From: Kibdelosporangium persicum
Lineage (GTDB): Bacteria > Actinomycetota > Actinomycetes > Mycobacteriales > Pseudonocardiaceae
Length of the DNA: 64,000 bases
Reading direction: 5' to 3'
NCBI RefSeq assembly: GCF_013280595.1
Contig: NZ_JAAATY010000035.1
Location: 39,203-103,202 of the forward strand
The notes beneath the pieces were generated by a model, which had not been told where the DNA came from, did no database searches, and was given only the letters and a program-made list of their open reading frames with translations. Position numbers and translations under genes: made by a program. Position 1 is the first letter of the stretch. Each line of letters begins with the position of its first letter. Of this stretch, positions 10,607 to 19,343 are shown one piece after another.

Positions 10607-11653
10607 TCAGACCTGTTCGCCCAGTTTGAACTCCTTCTGCTGCCGCGTTGTGTAGGAGAATCCGTCCGCGCCGATCGTGACGTCGGCTTCGTGGGCCTCT
10701 GAGCGTGCGATCAGGGGCTGTGGTTTCCCGTCGAGGTCGAGCACGGTCGACGCCTCGGAGTACCAGCTTGGCACCACGGGATTGCCCCACCAGTCACGGC
10801 GCTGGTTGTCGTGGACGTCCCAGGTGATCACCGGGTTGTCCGGGTCACCGGTGTAGTAGTCGTGGGTGTAGAGCTCGATGCGGTGTCCGTCGGGATCGCG
10901 GAGGTAGAGGTAGAACGCGTTCGAGACGCCGTGCCGGCCCGGGCCACGCTCGATCATGCCCGATTTCCGCAGTGCGCCGAGGTGATCGCAGATGTGCAGG
11001 ATCTGGTGGCGCTCGTGACTCGCGAACGCGATGTGGTGCAGCCGGGGCCCGTCGCCGCCGGTGAGGGCGACGTCGTGGACGGTCGGCTTGCGGAACATCC
11101 AGGCCGCGTACACCGTGCCTTCGTCGTCCTGGATGTCCTCCGACACGCGGAAACCAAGCCCCTCGTAGTACTTCCGTGCCGCCGGGACGTCAGGCGTGTC
11201 GAGGTTGAAATGGTCCAGCCGCGCCAGCGCTCCGGCACCGTGCACGTCGTAGCGCTGGGTGAAACGCTCGACGTGCTCGGCCTCGTGGAAGAACTCGACT
11301 GGGAAACCGAGGGGGTCCTCGACGCGTACGGCCTCTCCAATGCCGCGGGTGGCGCCCGCCGCACGGCGTTCCACGCGTACGCCCAGTTCTCCGTAGTACG
11401 CTTCGGCGAGATCGAGGTCCGCCGCCGACCGGACACGGTAGGCGAGTACGGCGAGCGCGGGCAGATCGCCCTTGCGCAGCACCAGTGAATGGTGCAGGTA
11501 TTCCTCGAACGCCCGCAGGTACAGTGCTTCGTCGTCCTCGTATGTCACCACGAGCCCGAGCACGCCGACGTAGAAGTCACGGGAGGCCGGCAGATCAGTG
11601 ACGACAAGTTCGGCGTAGGCGCAGCGGATGACGTCCGGCGGGCTCGTGGTCAT
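10607..11653 (-). CDS. hpaD: 3,4-dihydroxyphenylacetate 2,3-dioxygenase (extradiol, VOC fold)
   Basis: Opens the ring of homoprotocatechuate (3,4-dihydroxyphenylacetate) next to the two hydroxyls to give 5-carboxymethyl-2-hydroxymuconate semialdehyde. This 348-residue protein has two vicinal-oxygen-chelate modules (about 10-125 and 145-270). Expected metal ligands are His148 (LDHFNL), His206/207 (RLHHIAF) and Glu260 (GHRIELY). Length and motif order match the Fe/Mn homoprotocatechuate dioxygenases of actinobacteria. It is the last gene of the hpa operon and overlaps the hpaE stop by 4 bp (ATGA). Substrate preference is inferred from the hpaE and hpaG neighbours. Confidence 0.9.
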   Translation of the reverse strand: MTTSPPDVIRCAYAELVVTDLPASRDFYVGVLGLVVTYEDDEALYLRAFEEYLHHSLVLRKGDLPALAVLAYRVRSAADLDLAEAYYGELGVRVERRAAGATRGIGEAVRVEDPLGFPVEFFHEAEHVERFTQRYDVHGAGALARLDHFNLDTPDVPAARKYYEGLGFRVSEDIQDDEGTVYAAWMFRKPTVHDVALTGGDGPRLHHIAFASHERHQILHICDHLGALRKSGMIERGPGRHGVSNAFYLYLRDPDGHRIELYTHDYYTGDPDNPVITWDVHDNQRRDWWGNPVVPSWYSEASTVLDLDGKPQPLIARSEAHEADVTIGADGFSYTTRQQKEFKLGEQV

Positions 11654-13161
11654 GACTGTCCCTTCTGGACGGTTCCGAACCGGGGCGTGTGCACCGGTCC
11701 GAGCGTGACGTGGATCGCCTGCTGATGGGTGTAGAAGTCGAGCGAGCGGTAGCCGCCCTCCTTGCCGAGCCCGGACGCCTTCACCCCGCCGAACGGCGTG
11801 CGCAGGTCCCGGACGTTGTGCGAGTTCAGCCAGACCATCCCGGCCTCGACCGACTGCGCGAAGGTGTGGGCGCGCTCCAGCTTGGCCGTCCAGAGGTAGG
11901 CGGCCAGGCCGTACCTGACGCTGTTGGCCAGCGCCAAGGCCTCCGCCTCGGTGTCGAACGGGGTCAGCGAGACCACCGGTCCGAAGATCTCCTCCTGGAA
12001 GATCCGGGCGTCCGGGGCGACGTCGGCGAAAACCGTGGGGGCGACGTAGTTTCCGGTGCTCAGACCGGGCGGACGGCCGCCGCCGGCCAGCAGCCGGCCT
12101 TCGGACTTGCCGAGCTCGACGTAACTCATCACCTTCTCGTAGTGCTCGGGGTGCACGAGGGCGCCGACTTCGGTGGCAGGGTCGTGGGGGTCACCGACGA
12201 CGATGTTGCGCGCCCGCTCCGCGTAGCGCTCGCAGAACTCGTCGTAGATCGGGCGCTCGACGAGGATGCGGCTGCCCGCGGTACAACGTTCGCCGTTGAG
12301 GGAGAACACGCCGAACAGTGTCGAGTCGAGCGCGGCGTCCAGATCGGCGTCGGCGAACACGATCACCGGGGACTTGCCGCCCAGCTCCATCGACATTCCC
12401 TTGAGGCCGGCCGCGCAGTTGCGGAAGATCGTCTGCCCGGTCGTGGTCTCACCGGTGAACGAGATCAGCGGGACGTCCGGGTGCTTGACGAGCGCGTCGC
12501 CTGCCTCCTCACCGAAGCCGTTGACGAGGTTGAAGACCCCGTCCGGTACGCCCGCGCCGGCGAAGATGCCCGCCCACAGGCTCGCCGACAGCGGCGTGAA
12601 CTCGGCGGGCTTCAGCACGACTGTGCAGCCGGACGCCAGCGCCGGTGCCAGCTTCCAGCTCTCCAGCATGAACGGCGTGTTCCACGGCGTGATCAGCCCG
12701 GCGACACCGACCGGCTTGCGGTGCACGTAGTTCACCTGGCCGCCGGGCACCTCGTAGGTGTCATCGGCCTGCGCCACGATCAGATCCGCGAAGAACCGGA
12801 AGTTCTCCGCGGCGCGCCGAGCCTGGCCGAGCGCCTGGGTGATCGGCAGCCCGGTGTCGAACGTCTCCAGCTCGGCGAGCCTGGCGTCCTGGGCCTCGAC
12901 CGCGTCGGCGATCTTGTTCAGCACCCGGGCCCTGGCGCGCGGAACCATGTGTGGCCACGGTCCGTCGGTGAACGCGGTGCGCGCGGCGGCGACAGCGCGA
13001 TCGACGTCCTCGGCCTGTCCCGCCGCCGCGGTGACGTACGGCTCGTTCGACGCCGGGGCGAGCACGTCGAAGGTCTTGCCCGAGACACTGTCGAGGAGCT
13101 CACCGCCGATGTAGTGCTGGAGCCGTCCGGGCAGGCCGTCCGGAACGTGACGGGTCGTCAT
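11650..13161 (-). CDS. hpaE: 5-carboxymethyl-2-hydroxymuconate semialdehyde dehydrogenase
   Basis: NAD-dependent aldehyde dehydrogenase of 503 residues that would oxidise the HpaD product. The catalytic glutamate is in MELGGKSPV (about residue 272) and the nucleophilic cysteine in NGERCTAGS (about 306). ITPWNTPF and GEETTTGQ-like NAD-site segments are present. ATG 13161 is used because it overlaps the upstream dapA-like stop by 4 bp; the open frame further upstream is a shadow of that gene. Placement between the aldolase and the ring-cleavage enzyme supports HpaE over a general ALDH. Confidence 0.88.
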   Translation of the reverse strand: MTTRHVPDGLPGRLQHYIGGELLDSVSGKTFDVLAPASNEPYVTAAAGQAEDVDRAVAAARTAFTDGPWPHMVPRARARVLNKIADAVEAQDARLAELETFDTGLPITQALGQARRAAENFRFFADLIVAQADDTYEVPGGQVNYVHRKPVGVAGLITPWNTPFMLESWKLAPALASGCTVVLKPAEFTPLSASLWAGIFAGAGVPDGVFNLVNGFGEEAGDALVKHPDVPLISFTGETTTGQTIFRNCAAGLKGMSMELGGKSPVIVFADADLDAALDSTLFGVFSLNGERCTAGSRILVERPIYDEFCERYAERARNIVVGDPHDPATEVGALVHPEHYEKVMSYVELGKSEGRLLAGGGRPPGLSTGNYVAPTVFADVAPDARIFQEEIFGPVVSLTPFDTEAEALALANSVRYGLAAYLWTAKLERAHTFAQSVEAGMVWLNSHNVRDLRTPFGGVKASGLGKEGGYRSLDFYTHQQAIHVTLGPVHTPRFGTVQKGQS

Positions 13162-14117
13162 GCTTTTCCTTCCCCGGTGGATCGCACGGTGAAGCCCTCG
13201 GCCGGGCTGAGGTACTTCGCGCCTTCGGTCATCAGCTCGGTGATCCGGGCGAGGCCGGGTCCGGTCGGCGGGATCAACGGCGGCCGGACGTGCCCGGACC
13301 CGATCAGCCCGCGCTGCCGCAGGACCCACTTGCCCGGCGCCGGGTTGGTCTCCACGAACAACAGGTCGGCCAGGGGATGCAGGCCGTAGTGGATCTCCCG
13401 GGCGCGCTCGTGGTCACCCGACTCCCACGCGGTGTACATCTCGGCGCAGGCGGCAGGCGCGATGTTGGCCGTCGCACTGACGAATCCAGCGCCGCCGAGA
13501 GCCAGCAGCGGCAGGCACAGCAACTCGATCCCGGACCACACCAGCAGTTCCCGCCCGCACAGGTGCAGCACGCGGGAGAAGTGCTCGAAGTCCTTCGTCG
13601 TCTCCTTGATGCCGACGAAGTTGTCGCACGAACGGAACAGCCGTGCGACCGTCTCCGGCGCGATGTCGACGGCGGTGCGGCTGGGCACGTTGTAGGCGAC
13701 GATCGGCAGCTCGGGGAACTCTGTCGCGACCGTGCGATACCAGACGTACAGAGCTTCCTGGGTCGGCCGCGCGTAGTAAGGCGTGATCACCAGCACCGCG
13801 TCGGCGCCGGCGTCACGAGCGGCAGCGGTCAGTTCCAGTGTCTCGTCAAGCTTCGCGGTGCCGGTGCCCGGGACGAAGGGGACCCGGTCATCGACCGCCG
13901 CGCCCACCGTGCGGATTGCCTCGGCGCGCTCGGCGACGGTCTGGGCGCCGGGTTCGCCGGTGGAGCCGCCGATCGAGATACCGTGAGTGCCGGACGCGAG
14001 TTGCCAGTGCACCAGGTTGACGAGCCCTTCGTGGTCCACCGCGCCCTCAGCGGTGAACGGCGTCATCAGCGGTGCGATCGACCCGCGGATGGCGTGGGGG
14101 TCGGACCGGAATCGCAT
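13158..14117 (-). CDS. DapA-family class I aldolase/lyase of the hpa operon
   Basis: A (beta/alpha)8 aldolase of the dihydrodipicolinate synthase/N-acetylneuraminate lyase family, 319 residues. The Schiff-base lysine is in FVGIKETTKD, the YNVPSRT tyrosine motif is present, and GGSTGEP forms the carboxylate-binding loop. It sits in an hpa operon that has no HpaI (class II aldolase) gene, so it may perform the terminal retro-aldol step to pyruvate and succinic semialdehyde. That role is inference; the family contains many pyruvate aldolases. A ribosome site GGAAGGAAA precedes ATG 14117. Confidence 0.82.
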   Translation of the reverse strand: MRFRSDPHAIRGSIAPLMTPFTAEGAVDHEGLVNLVHWQLASGTHGISIGGSTGEPGAQTVAERAEAIRTVGAAVDDRVPFVPGTGTAKLDETLELTAAARDAGADAVLVITPYYARPTQEALYVWYRTVATEFPELPIVAYNVPSRTAVDIAPETVARLFRSCDNFVGIKETTKDFEHFSRVLHLCGRELLVWSGIELLCLPLLALGGAGFVSATANIAPAACAEMYTAWESGDHERAREIHYGLHPLADLLFVETNPAPGKWVLRQRGLIGSGHVRPPLIPPTGPGLARITELMTEGAKYLSPAEGFTVRSTGEGKA

Positions 14118-14132
14118 GGGTTTCCTTCCAGG

Positions 14133-14840
14133 TCAGTGGTGGCGGGCAGCCTCGTGGTCGAGGAACGCCGCCAAGGTCGCCAGCCGGTGGGCCCGCACGG
14201 CCTGTTCGATCTCGGCCGCGGGGGCGCCGCGCGTGAGCAGGTCGAGGATGGTTTCGTGTTCGGCCACGGATTGCCGGGCGCGGCCGGGGACGAAGCTGAA
14301 CGTCGACGTGCGCAGCCCGCTCAGCCGGTTCCAGCAACGCTGGACGAGGTCAAGCACCTGCGGGTTGGGGCACGGCCGGAACAGCACGCTGTGGAAATCG
14401 TGGTTGAGCGCGGTGAACCGCGCCGGTTCGAAGTCACCGAGGCAGTCGGCGAGTTCGTCGTTCAGACGGCGTGCTTCGGCCAGCGCGTCAGCAGACAACA
14501 ACGGCGCGGCGAGAGAGGCGGCGTATCCTTCCACCAACGCCAGCGTCTCCATCGTGTGCTGGTACTCGCTGTTGTCGACCATCGCGACGTGCGCGCCGAC
14601 GTTGCGCTCGTAGGTCACCAGCCCTTCGGCCTCCAGCAGCCGCACGGCTTCCCGGACCGGGACGACGCTGACACCGAGTTCCTGGGCGAGGTTGCCGAGC
14701 ACGAGCCGGTAGCCGGGGGAGAAGGTGCCGTCGGCGATCCTAACCTTGATCCAGTGGTAGGCGATGCGTGACTTGCTCATCGCCTTGTTGTTCACCGGTT
14801 TGTTGTTCGCCGCCTTGTTGTTCACCGCTTCGCGAGCCAT
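14133..14840 (-). CDS. GntR-family (FCD) regulator inside the hpa operon
   Basis: A 235-residue FadR-subfamily regulator: winged HTH at about 25-90 (LAQELGVSVVPVREAVRLLEAEGL) and an FCD ligand domain, with metal-type residues such as HDFHSV and AEHETILDLL. ATG 14840 has a strong GGGAGGT site 7 bp upstream, lying inside the end of hpaG, so the two genes overlap by 19 bp. This start adds an unusual N-terminal tail built of asparagine-asparagine-lysine repeats. A later ATG at 14780 lacks a good ribosome site. It probably senses an hpa intermediate and controls the operon promoter at about 16255-16310. Confidence 0.88.
   Translation of the reverse strand: MAREAVNNKAANNKPVNNKAMSKSRIAYHWIKVRIADGTFSPGYRLVLGNLAQELGVSVVPVREAVRLLEAEGLVTYERNVGAHVAMVDNSEYQHTMETLALVEGYAASLAAPLLSADALAEARRLNDELADCLGDFEPARFTALNHDFHSVLFRPCPNPQVLDLVQRCWNRLSGLRTSTFSFVPGRARQSVAEHETILDLLTRGAPAAEIEQAVRAHRLATLAAFLDHEAARHH
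14781..14825 (-). repeat. Three 15-bp tandem repeats at the hpaG-gntR junction
   Basis: Three consecutive 15-bp units; the first and third are identical and the middle one differs at a few bases. They encode three NNK-type units at the regulator's N-terminus and reach into the hpaG stop codon. Slippage here could change the tail length. Confidence 0.7.
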
Positions 14841-16252
14841 TCGGCGTACCTCCCGCGCCAGTACTCGTCCATGGGGTACAGCCCTTCGACGCGTTCGCCG
14901 GCGGCGACCTGTTCGGCGATGAACGTCTCCTGCCGTTCCTGTTCGATCGCCGCGCCGACGACTTCCTCGATCAGGTGCGGCGGAATGACCAGGACACCGT
15001 CGTCATCGCCTACGATGACGTCACCTGGGCATACCGCGGCGCCGCCGCAGGAAATCGCGATGTCGATGTCCCAGGGCACGTGCCGTCGGCCGAGAACGGC
15101 AGGGTGCGCCCCGGTATGGTAGACCGGAATGTCCAATGAGGACACGGCGGCGAGGTCGCGGACGCCGCCGTCGGTCACGATCCCGGCCGCGCCCTGGACC
15201 TGGGCGCGCAGCGCGAGGATGTCGCCGACCGTCCCAGTGCCGCGTTCCCCACGGGCCTCCATGACCAGGACATCGCCGGGACCGAGTGCGTCGATCACGA
15301 GCTTCTGTGCGTTGTACCCGCTTCCGTGTTCGCGGAACAGGTCTTCGCGGTACGGCAGGTAGCGCAGTGTTCGTGCGCGGCCGGTGAGCCGGACGCCGGG
15401 GCGGGTCGAGGTGAGGCCGTCGATCGACACCGCGTTGTACCCGCGTTTGCGCAGCTGCGCGGAAAGCGTCGCGACACCCACGGATTCGATCCGTTCCCGT
15501 AGTGACGCGTTCAGCGTGAACTCTGGCTCGGCCTTGCCGTACGCGTCCCTGCGTTGCTGGTCGTCCACCCGGGGGAGTGCCCCGTACGGTCCGAAAGGGA
15601 CTGTCCCTTGGGTGATCGGTGTGACCAAGCGGCCGGTGGTGCGCCCCTCGGTGTCGACCTCGACCTCGATCACGTCACCGGGACCGGCGACCGAGGCGCC
15701 CGCCGGGGTGCCGGTCAGCATGACGTCACCGGGTTCGAGGGTGATCAGCTGGGACAGGTCGGCGACCAGCCTGCCGAAGTCGAACAGCAGATCAGCGGTG
15801 GTGTCGTGCTGGACGAGTTCGCCGTTGAGCCAGGTGCGTAGCCGTAGCGCGGCGGGATCGATGTCAGCGGCGGGCAGCACCTCGGGGCCGATCGGGGTGA
15901 ACCCGTCACCGCCCTTCGAACGCAGGTTGCTGCCTTTGTCGGCGTAGCGAAGATCGTAGACGCCGAAGTCGTTGGCAGCCGTGACTCCGGCGACGTACGA
16001 CCAGCCGTCCGCCGGGGTGACGCGGCGGGCCGCCCTGCCGATGATGAGCGCGATCTCGCCTTCGAACCCGAGCAGTTCGGTCCCCGCCGGGCGTTCGAGC
16101 ACGGCGCCGCTCGCCGCGACCGATGTCGGCGGCTTGAGGAAGTACGACGGCTGATCGGGAACGCGGCCGCGCTGTGCGGCGCGGGAGCGGTAGTTGAGGT
16201 GCAGCGCGATGATCTTGCCGGGCCGCTCCGGGAAGGGGACTGGGCTGGTCAT
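14822..16252 (-). CDS. HpaG-like isomerase/decarboxylase fused to an RraA-like domain
   Basis: A 476-residue two-domain protein. Residues 1-230 are a fumarylacetoacetate-hydrolase-family domain: GFEGEIALIIG with the metal glutamates, then GVTAANDF, DKGSN and LTGTPAG. This is typical of HpaG, which isomerises and decarboxylates the hpa intermediate. Residues 250-470 are RraA/HMG-aldolase-like: the GPGDVLVMEARGERGTGTVGD and GAAGIVTDGGVRD patterns of 4-carboxy-4-hydroxy-2-oxoadipate aldolase relatives. ATG 16252 starts the FAH domain; an upstream ATG at 16279 is less likely. It heads the hpa operon. The fusion probably couples decarboxylation to a later aldol or decarboxylation step, which is inference. 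Confidence 0.82.
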   Translation of the reverse strand: MTSPVPFPERPGKIIALHLNYRSRAAQRGRVPDQPSYFLKPPTSVAASGAVLERPAGTELLGFEGEIALIIGRAARRVTPADGWSYVAGVTAANDFGVYDLRYADKGSNLRSKGGDGFTPIGPEVLPAADIDPAALRLRTWLNGELVQHDTTADLLFDFGRLVADLSQLITLEPGDVMLTGTPAGASVAGPGDVIEVEVDTEGRTTGRLVTPITQGTVPFGPYGALPRVDDQQRRDAYGKAEPEFTLNASLRERIESVGVATLSAQLRKRGYNAVSIDGLTSTRPGVRLTGRARTLRYLPYREDLFREHGSGYNAQKLVIDALGPGDVLVMEARGERGTGTVGDILALRAQVQGAAGIVTDGGVRDLAAVSSLDIPVYHTGAHPAVLGRRHVPWDIDIAISCGGAAVCPGDVIVGDDDGVLVIPPHLIEEVVGAAIEQERQETFIAEQVAAGERVEGLYPMDEYWRGRYAEWLAKR

Positions 16253-16280
16253 ACACCGTTCCTGCCTGCTGACGGGCAAA

Positions 16281-16304
16281 ATATCACAAATAATATACGA
16301 TCTG
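16281..16304 (-). promoter_or_regulatory. AT-rich promoter/operator of the hpa operon
   Basis: A markedly AT-rich patch in GC-rich DNA, 28-52 bp upstream of hpaG. It includes TATATTATTTG-like -10 candidates on the minus strand and the 10-mer ATACGATCTG (16295-16304). The same 10-mer recurs at 31964-31973 next to a palindrome upstream of the AraC-type gene. Confidence 0.45.
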
Positions 16305-16318
16305 GCGCGGGTGGACGC

Positions 16319-17755
16319 TCAGTAGCCGTAGTGCATCCACACGGACTTGATCTCGGTGTAGGCGTCGAGCGCCCAGGGACCCATCTCGCGGCCCCAGCCG
16401 GAAGCCTTGTAGCCGCCCCACGGCGCGGCCATGTCGGGGATCGGAGGCATGTTGACGAACACCGCGCCTGCCCGGATCCCGTCGGCGTAACGCTGCGCGG
16501 TACGGATGTCGTGGGTCCAGACCGTCGCGGCCAGGCCGTACTCCGTGTCGTTCGCGCGGCTGAGCACCTCGTCCTCGTCGTCGTAGGACGTGACGGCCAG
16601 AACTGGGCCGAAGATCTCCTCGCGCATGATCGCCATACCGTCGGTGACACCGGCGAACAGCGTCGGAGCGTAGAAAAAGCCGTCTCCGTCGACCGGACGC
16701 CCACCGGTGACCAACTCGGCGCCCTCGTCCTCGCCGGTCGTGACCAACGAGTCGACGTACTCACGGTGCTTCTGCGACACCAGCGGACCCAGTTGCGTGG
16801 CTTCGTCGCTGCCGGGCCCGAGCCGCAGGCTGTCCAGGCCACGCGCCATCTTCTCGACGAACTCCTGTTCGCGTTTGCGGTCGACGTAGAACCGCGTGCA
16901 GGCCGCGCAAACCTGACCGGTGTTGAGCGTCGCCCCGGCGAGATTGCCCGCCACCGCCGCGTCGATGTCCGCGTCGGCGGCGATGATGCTCGGCGCCTTC
17001 CCGCCCAGTTCGAGAGTGAGCCGCTTGAGGTTGGACGCCGCGCCGGCCGCGGTGATCAGCTTCCCGACCGCCGTGGACCCGGTGTAGGAAACGTGATCGA
17101 CGTCCGGGTGCGCGCTGAGCATGGCGCCGACCGAGCCGTCTCCGGTGACGAGATTGACCACACCAGCAGGGAATCCGGCTTCCTGTGCCAGTTCGACGAG
17201 CCGGATGCTGGTCAGCGGCGTGACCTCGCTCGGCTTGATCACCACGGTGTTGCCGGTCGCCAGCGCGGGAGCGAGCTTCCAGGTGAGGATCATCAACGGG
17301 AAGTTCCACGGCGTGATCAGGGCGTTCACCCCGACCGGCTCGCGGCGCGTGTAGTGCAGGGTGTCCGGAAAGGACACCGGATTGGTGGTGCCCTGCAGCT
17401 TGGTCACCCAGCCCGCGAAGTACCTCAGGTGCTCGGCCGCGCCCGTGACACTCACCTGCCGGGACACGCCGATCGGCTGGCCCTGGTCGCGGGTCTCCAG
17501 CAGGGCCAGCTCCTCGTGGTGCTCGTCGACGAGCCTGGCCAGCCGGAACAGCAGCGCGGCGCGCTCGACCGGCAGGAGCCCGGCCCACTCGGGCACGGAC
17601 AAGGCCCGGCGGGCAGCCGCGACGGCGGCGTCGACGTCGGCCTGGGACGCCGTGCCGACCTCCTCGATCACCTGGCCGGTGGCCGGGTCATGGGTCGGGA
17701 GGGCACCGCCACCTGCCTCGGTCCACTGTCCATCGACGAACAGGCGTGTCGCCAT
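16319..17755 (-). CDS. Aldehyde dehydrogenase, probably arylacetaldehyde-type
   Basis: A 478-residue NAD(P)-dependent ALDH. The catalytic Glu is in LELGGKAPS and the Cys in NTGQVCAACTR, with ITPWNFPL and FTGS-like (SYTGSTAVG) cofactor motifs. In a cluster with an amine oxidase it most likely converts (hydroxy)phenylacetaldehyde to the arylacetate, the role of FeaB/PadA. ATG 17755 is preceded by AAGGAAGG. It is divergent from the GMC oxidoreductase; the 138-bp gap carries a palindrome and a TTGTCCGC-type motif shared with the amine oxidase promoter. Substrate is inferred from context. Confidence 0.88.
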   Translation of the reverse strand: MATRLFVDGQWTEAGGGALPTHDPATGQVIEEVGTASQADVDAAVAAARRALSVPEWAGLLPVERAALLFRLARLVDEHHEELALLETRDQGQPIGVSRQVSVTGAAEHLRYFAGWVTKLQGTTNPVSFPDTLHYTRREPVGVNALITPWNFPLMILTWKLAPALATGNTVVIKPSEVTPLTSIRLVELAQEAGFPAGVVNLVTGDGSVGAMLSAHPDVDHVSYTGSTAVGKLITAAGAASNLKRLTLELGGKAPSIIAADADIDAAVAGNLAGATLNTGQVCAACTRFYVDRKREQEFVEKMARGLDSLRLGPGSDEATQLGPLVSQKHREYVDSLVTTGEDEGAELVTGGRPVDGDGFFYAPTLFAGVTDGMAIMREEIFGPVLAVTSYDDEDEVLSRANDTEYGLAATVWTHDIRTAQRYADGIRAGAVFVNMPPIPDMAAPWGGYKASGWGREMGPWALDAYTEIKSVWMHYGY

Positions 17756-17792
17756 CGCGAATCCTTCCTTGGCCTTGTGGTGCGGCGAGTAT

Positions 17793-17809
17793 CGGCCGCC
17801 GGGCGGCCG
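17793..17809. promoter_or_regulatory. GC-rich perfect inverted repeat in ALDH/GMC promoter
   Basis: CGGCCGCC-G-GGCGGCCG, a perfect 8-bp inverted repeat in the divergent promoter. It could be an operator, or a chance palindrome in GC-rich DNA. Confidence 0.3.
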
Positions 17810-17815
17810 GAGGTC

Positions 17816-17832
17816 TTGTCCGCTCCCGCATG
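17816..17832 (+). promoter_or_regulatory. Shared promoter motif (copy 1)
   Basis: TTGTCCGCTCCCGCATG matches 14 of 17 bases of a minus-strand motif at 23637-23653 in front of the amine oxidase. Both lie in divergent promoters of monoamine genes, so this may be the site of the AraC-type regulator at 30956-31921. The link is inference. Confidence 0.35.
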
Positions 17833-17893
17833 CCGGTTGACTGGAGGCGAAGGGATTCGCCGTGCCACCCGTGACGCGGACCACGCTGGACGC

Positions 17894-19339
17894 ATGGACG
17901 TGATCGTGGTGGGTGCGGGCTCGGCCGGTTCGGTGGTCGCCCGGCGGCTGGTGGACGCGGGCGCGGCGGTGACCTTGCTCGAAGCGGGCGGCGAGGACAC
18001 GAATCCCGCCATCCACGACCCGTCGCGTGCCGGTGAGCTGTGGCACGGCCCCGAGGATTGGGACTATTACACGGTTCCTCAGCCGCACGCGGCGAATCGC
18101 AGGCTGCACCTGCCACGGGGCAAGGTGCTTGGCGGCTGCCATGCGCTCAACGCGATGATCTGGGTCCGGGGAGCACCTGCCGACTACGACGGCTGGCAGC
18201 TGCCCGGCTGGGCCTGGGCCGACGTCCGGCCGGTGTTCGAGCGGATCGAGAAGGACCTGCTGGACATCGTGCCGAACGAGCCGCTGCACCCGATCCAGGA
18301 GTCCATTGTGGATGCGGCGGTGCAGATCGGCCTGCCGGTCAACCCGGACTACAACAGCGGAACGCTCGACGGTGTGTCCGTCCAGCGGATCACGATGCGC
18401 GACGGGCGCCGTCGCGACACATGGCATGCCTACGGACTTCCGGTTGCCGACCGGATGACCGTCCACACGGGCGCATTGGTCCATCGGATTCGCTTCGACG
18501 GCACGCGCGCCACCGGGGTGACTGTGTCGGTCGGCGGTGAGGTGCGGGACTTGTCCGCGGATTTAGTCGTGCTCGCGGCGGGTGCGCTGGCTTCGCCCGC
18601 GATCCTGTTGCGCAGTGGTGTCGGCCCGGCCGCGGATCTGGCCGCGCTCGGCATCGACGTCGTCGCCGATCTGCCCGGGGTCGGGAAGAACCTGCACGAC
18701 CACCTGCTCTCACCGGTGATCTTCGCGACGGATCGCCGTGAGGTGGAGCCACCCACGCCGGGTCGCTCGGTGACCCAGACGCACTTGTTCTGGCGCAGCC
18801 ACCCGGGGCTCGCAGTGCCTGACACACAGCCGATCTGTTTCAGTGTCCCGATGTACGAGTCGTGGATGACCGGACCGGAGACCGGTTTCTCGCTGATGGC
18901 GGGCATGGTGTCGCCGCGTAGCCGTGGCAGTCTACGGCTGTCCGGGCCGGAGGCCGACGACGAAGTGCTCATCGATCTCGCCGCCCTGGCCGAGCCCGCG
19001 GACTTCGAGAGCCTGGTGGCGTCGGTGGAACAGTGCCGCGAGATCGGCCGCGCCCCGGCGTTGGCGCGGGCGTGGGGCGCGCGGGAGCTGTACCCGGGGC
19101 CTCGCGACGACGTGCGGGAGTACGTGCGCCGCACCGCCATCACGTACCACCACCAGGTCGGCACCTGCCGGATGGGCGTCGACGAACAGTCCGTTGTGGA
19201 CCCCACGCTGGCCGTGCACGGTTTGAGCGGCCTGCGGATCGCGGACGCGTCGGTGCTGCCCCAGGTCACGACTGGGAACACCAACGCGCCCGCGGTGCTG
19301 ATCGGCGAGCGGGCCGCCACCTTCATCCTTGACTGCTGA
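17894..19339 (+). CDS. GMC-family FAD oxidoreductase (choline dehydrogenase-like)
   Basis: A 481-residue flavoprotein that oxidises a primary alcohol to an aldehyde. The N-terminal FAD-binding motif is VVGAGSAGSVVARRL with LLEAGG. GMC signature 1 is around RGKVLGGCHALNAMIWVRG and signature 2 around GALASPAILLRSGVG. The catalytic His is in TYHHQVGTCRMG, and NTNAPAVLIGERAA ends the fold. ATG 17894 begins right at the FAD motif. The frame is open far upstream, but that part is antisense to the ALDH gene. It may oxidise an arylethanol or hydroxylated side chain that feeds the same arylacetaldehyde pool. Confidence 0.88.
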   Translation: MDVIVVGAGSAGSVVARRLVDAGAAVTLLEAGGEDTNPAIHDPSRAGELWHGPEDWDYYTVPQPHAANRRLHLPRGKVLGGCHALNAMIWVRGAPADYDGWQLPGWAWADVRPVFERIEKDLLDIVPNEPLHPIQESIVDAAVQIGLPVNPDYNSGTLDGVSVQRITMRDGRRRDTWHAYGLPVADRMTVHTGALVHRIRFDGTRATGVTVSVGGEVRDLSADLVVLAAGALASPAILLRSGVGPAADLAALGIDVVADLPGVGKNLHDHLLSPVIFATDRREVEPPTPGRSVTQTHLFWRSHPGLAVPDTQPICFSVPMYESWMTGPETGFSLMAGMVSPRSRGSLRLSGPEADDEVLIDLAALAEPADFESLVASVEQCREIGRAPALARAWGARELYPGPRDDVREYVRRTAITYHHQVGTCRMGVDEQSVVDPTLAVHGLSGLRIADASVLPQVTTGNTNAPAVLIGERAATFILDC

Positions 19340-19343
19340 GCGG

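Noticed and set aside
11689..13389. Plus-strand 566-codon frame
   Set aside because: Antisense of hpaE, with Arg/Gly/Val bias typical of shadow frames in GC-rich DNA.
16199..17893. Very long plus-strand frame that runs into the GMC gene
   Set aside because: Before the ATG at 17894 it is antisense to the aldehyde dehydrogenase and Arg/Gly-rich with no family pattern; the GMC FAD motif begins right at 17894.
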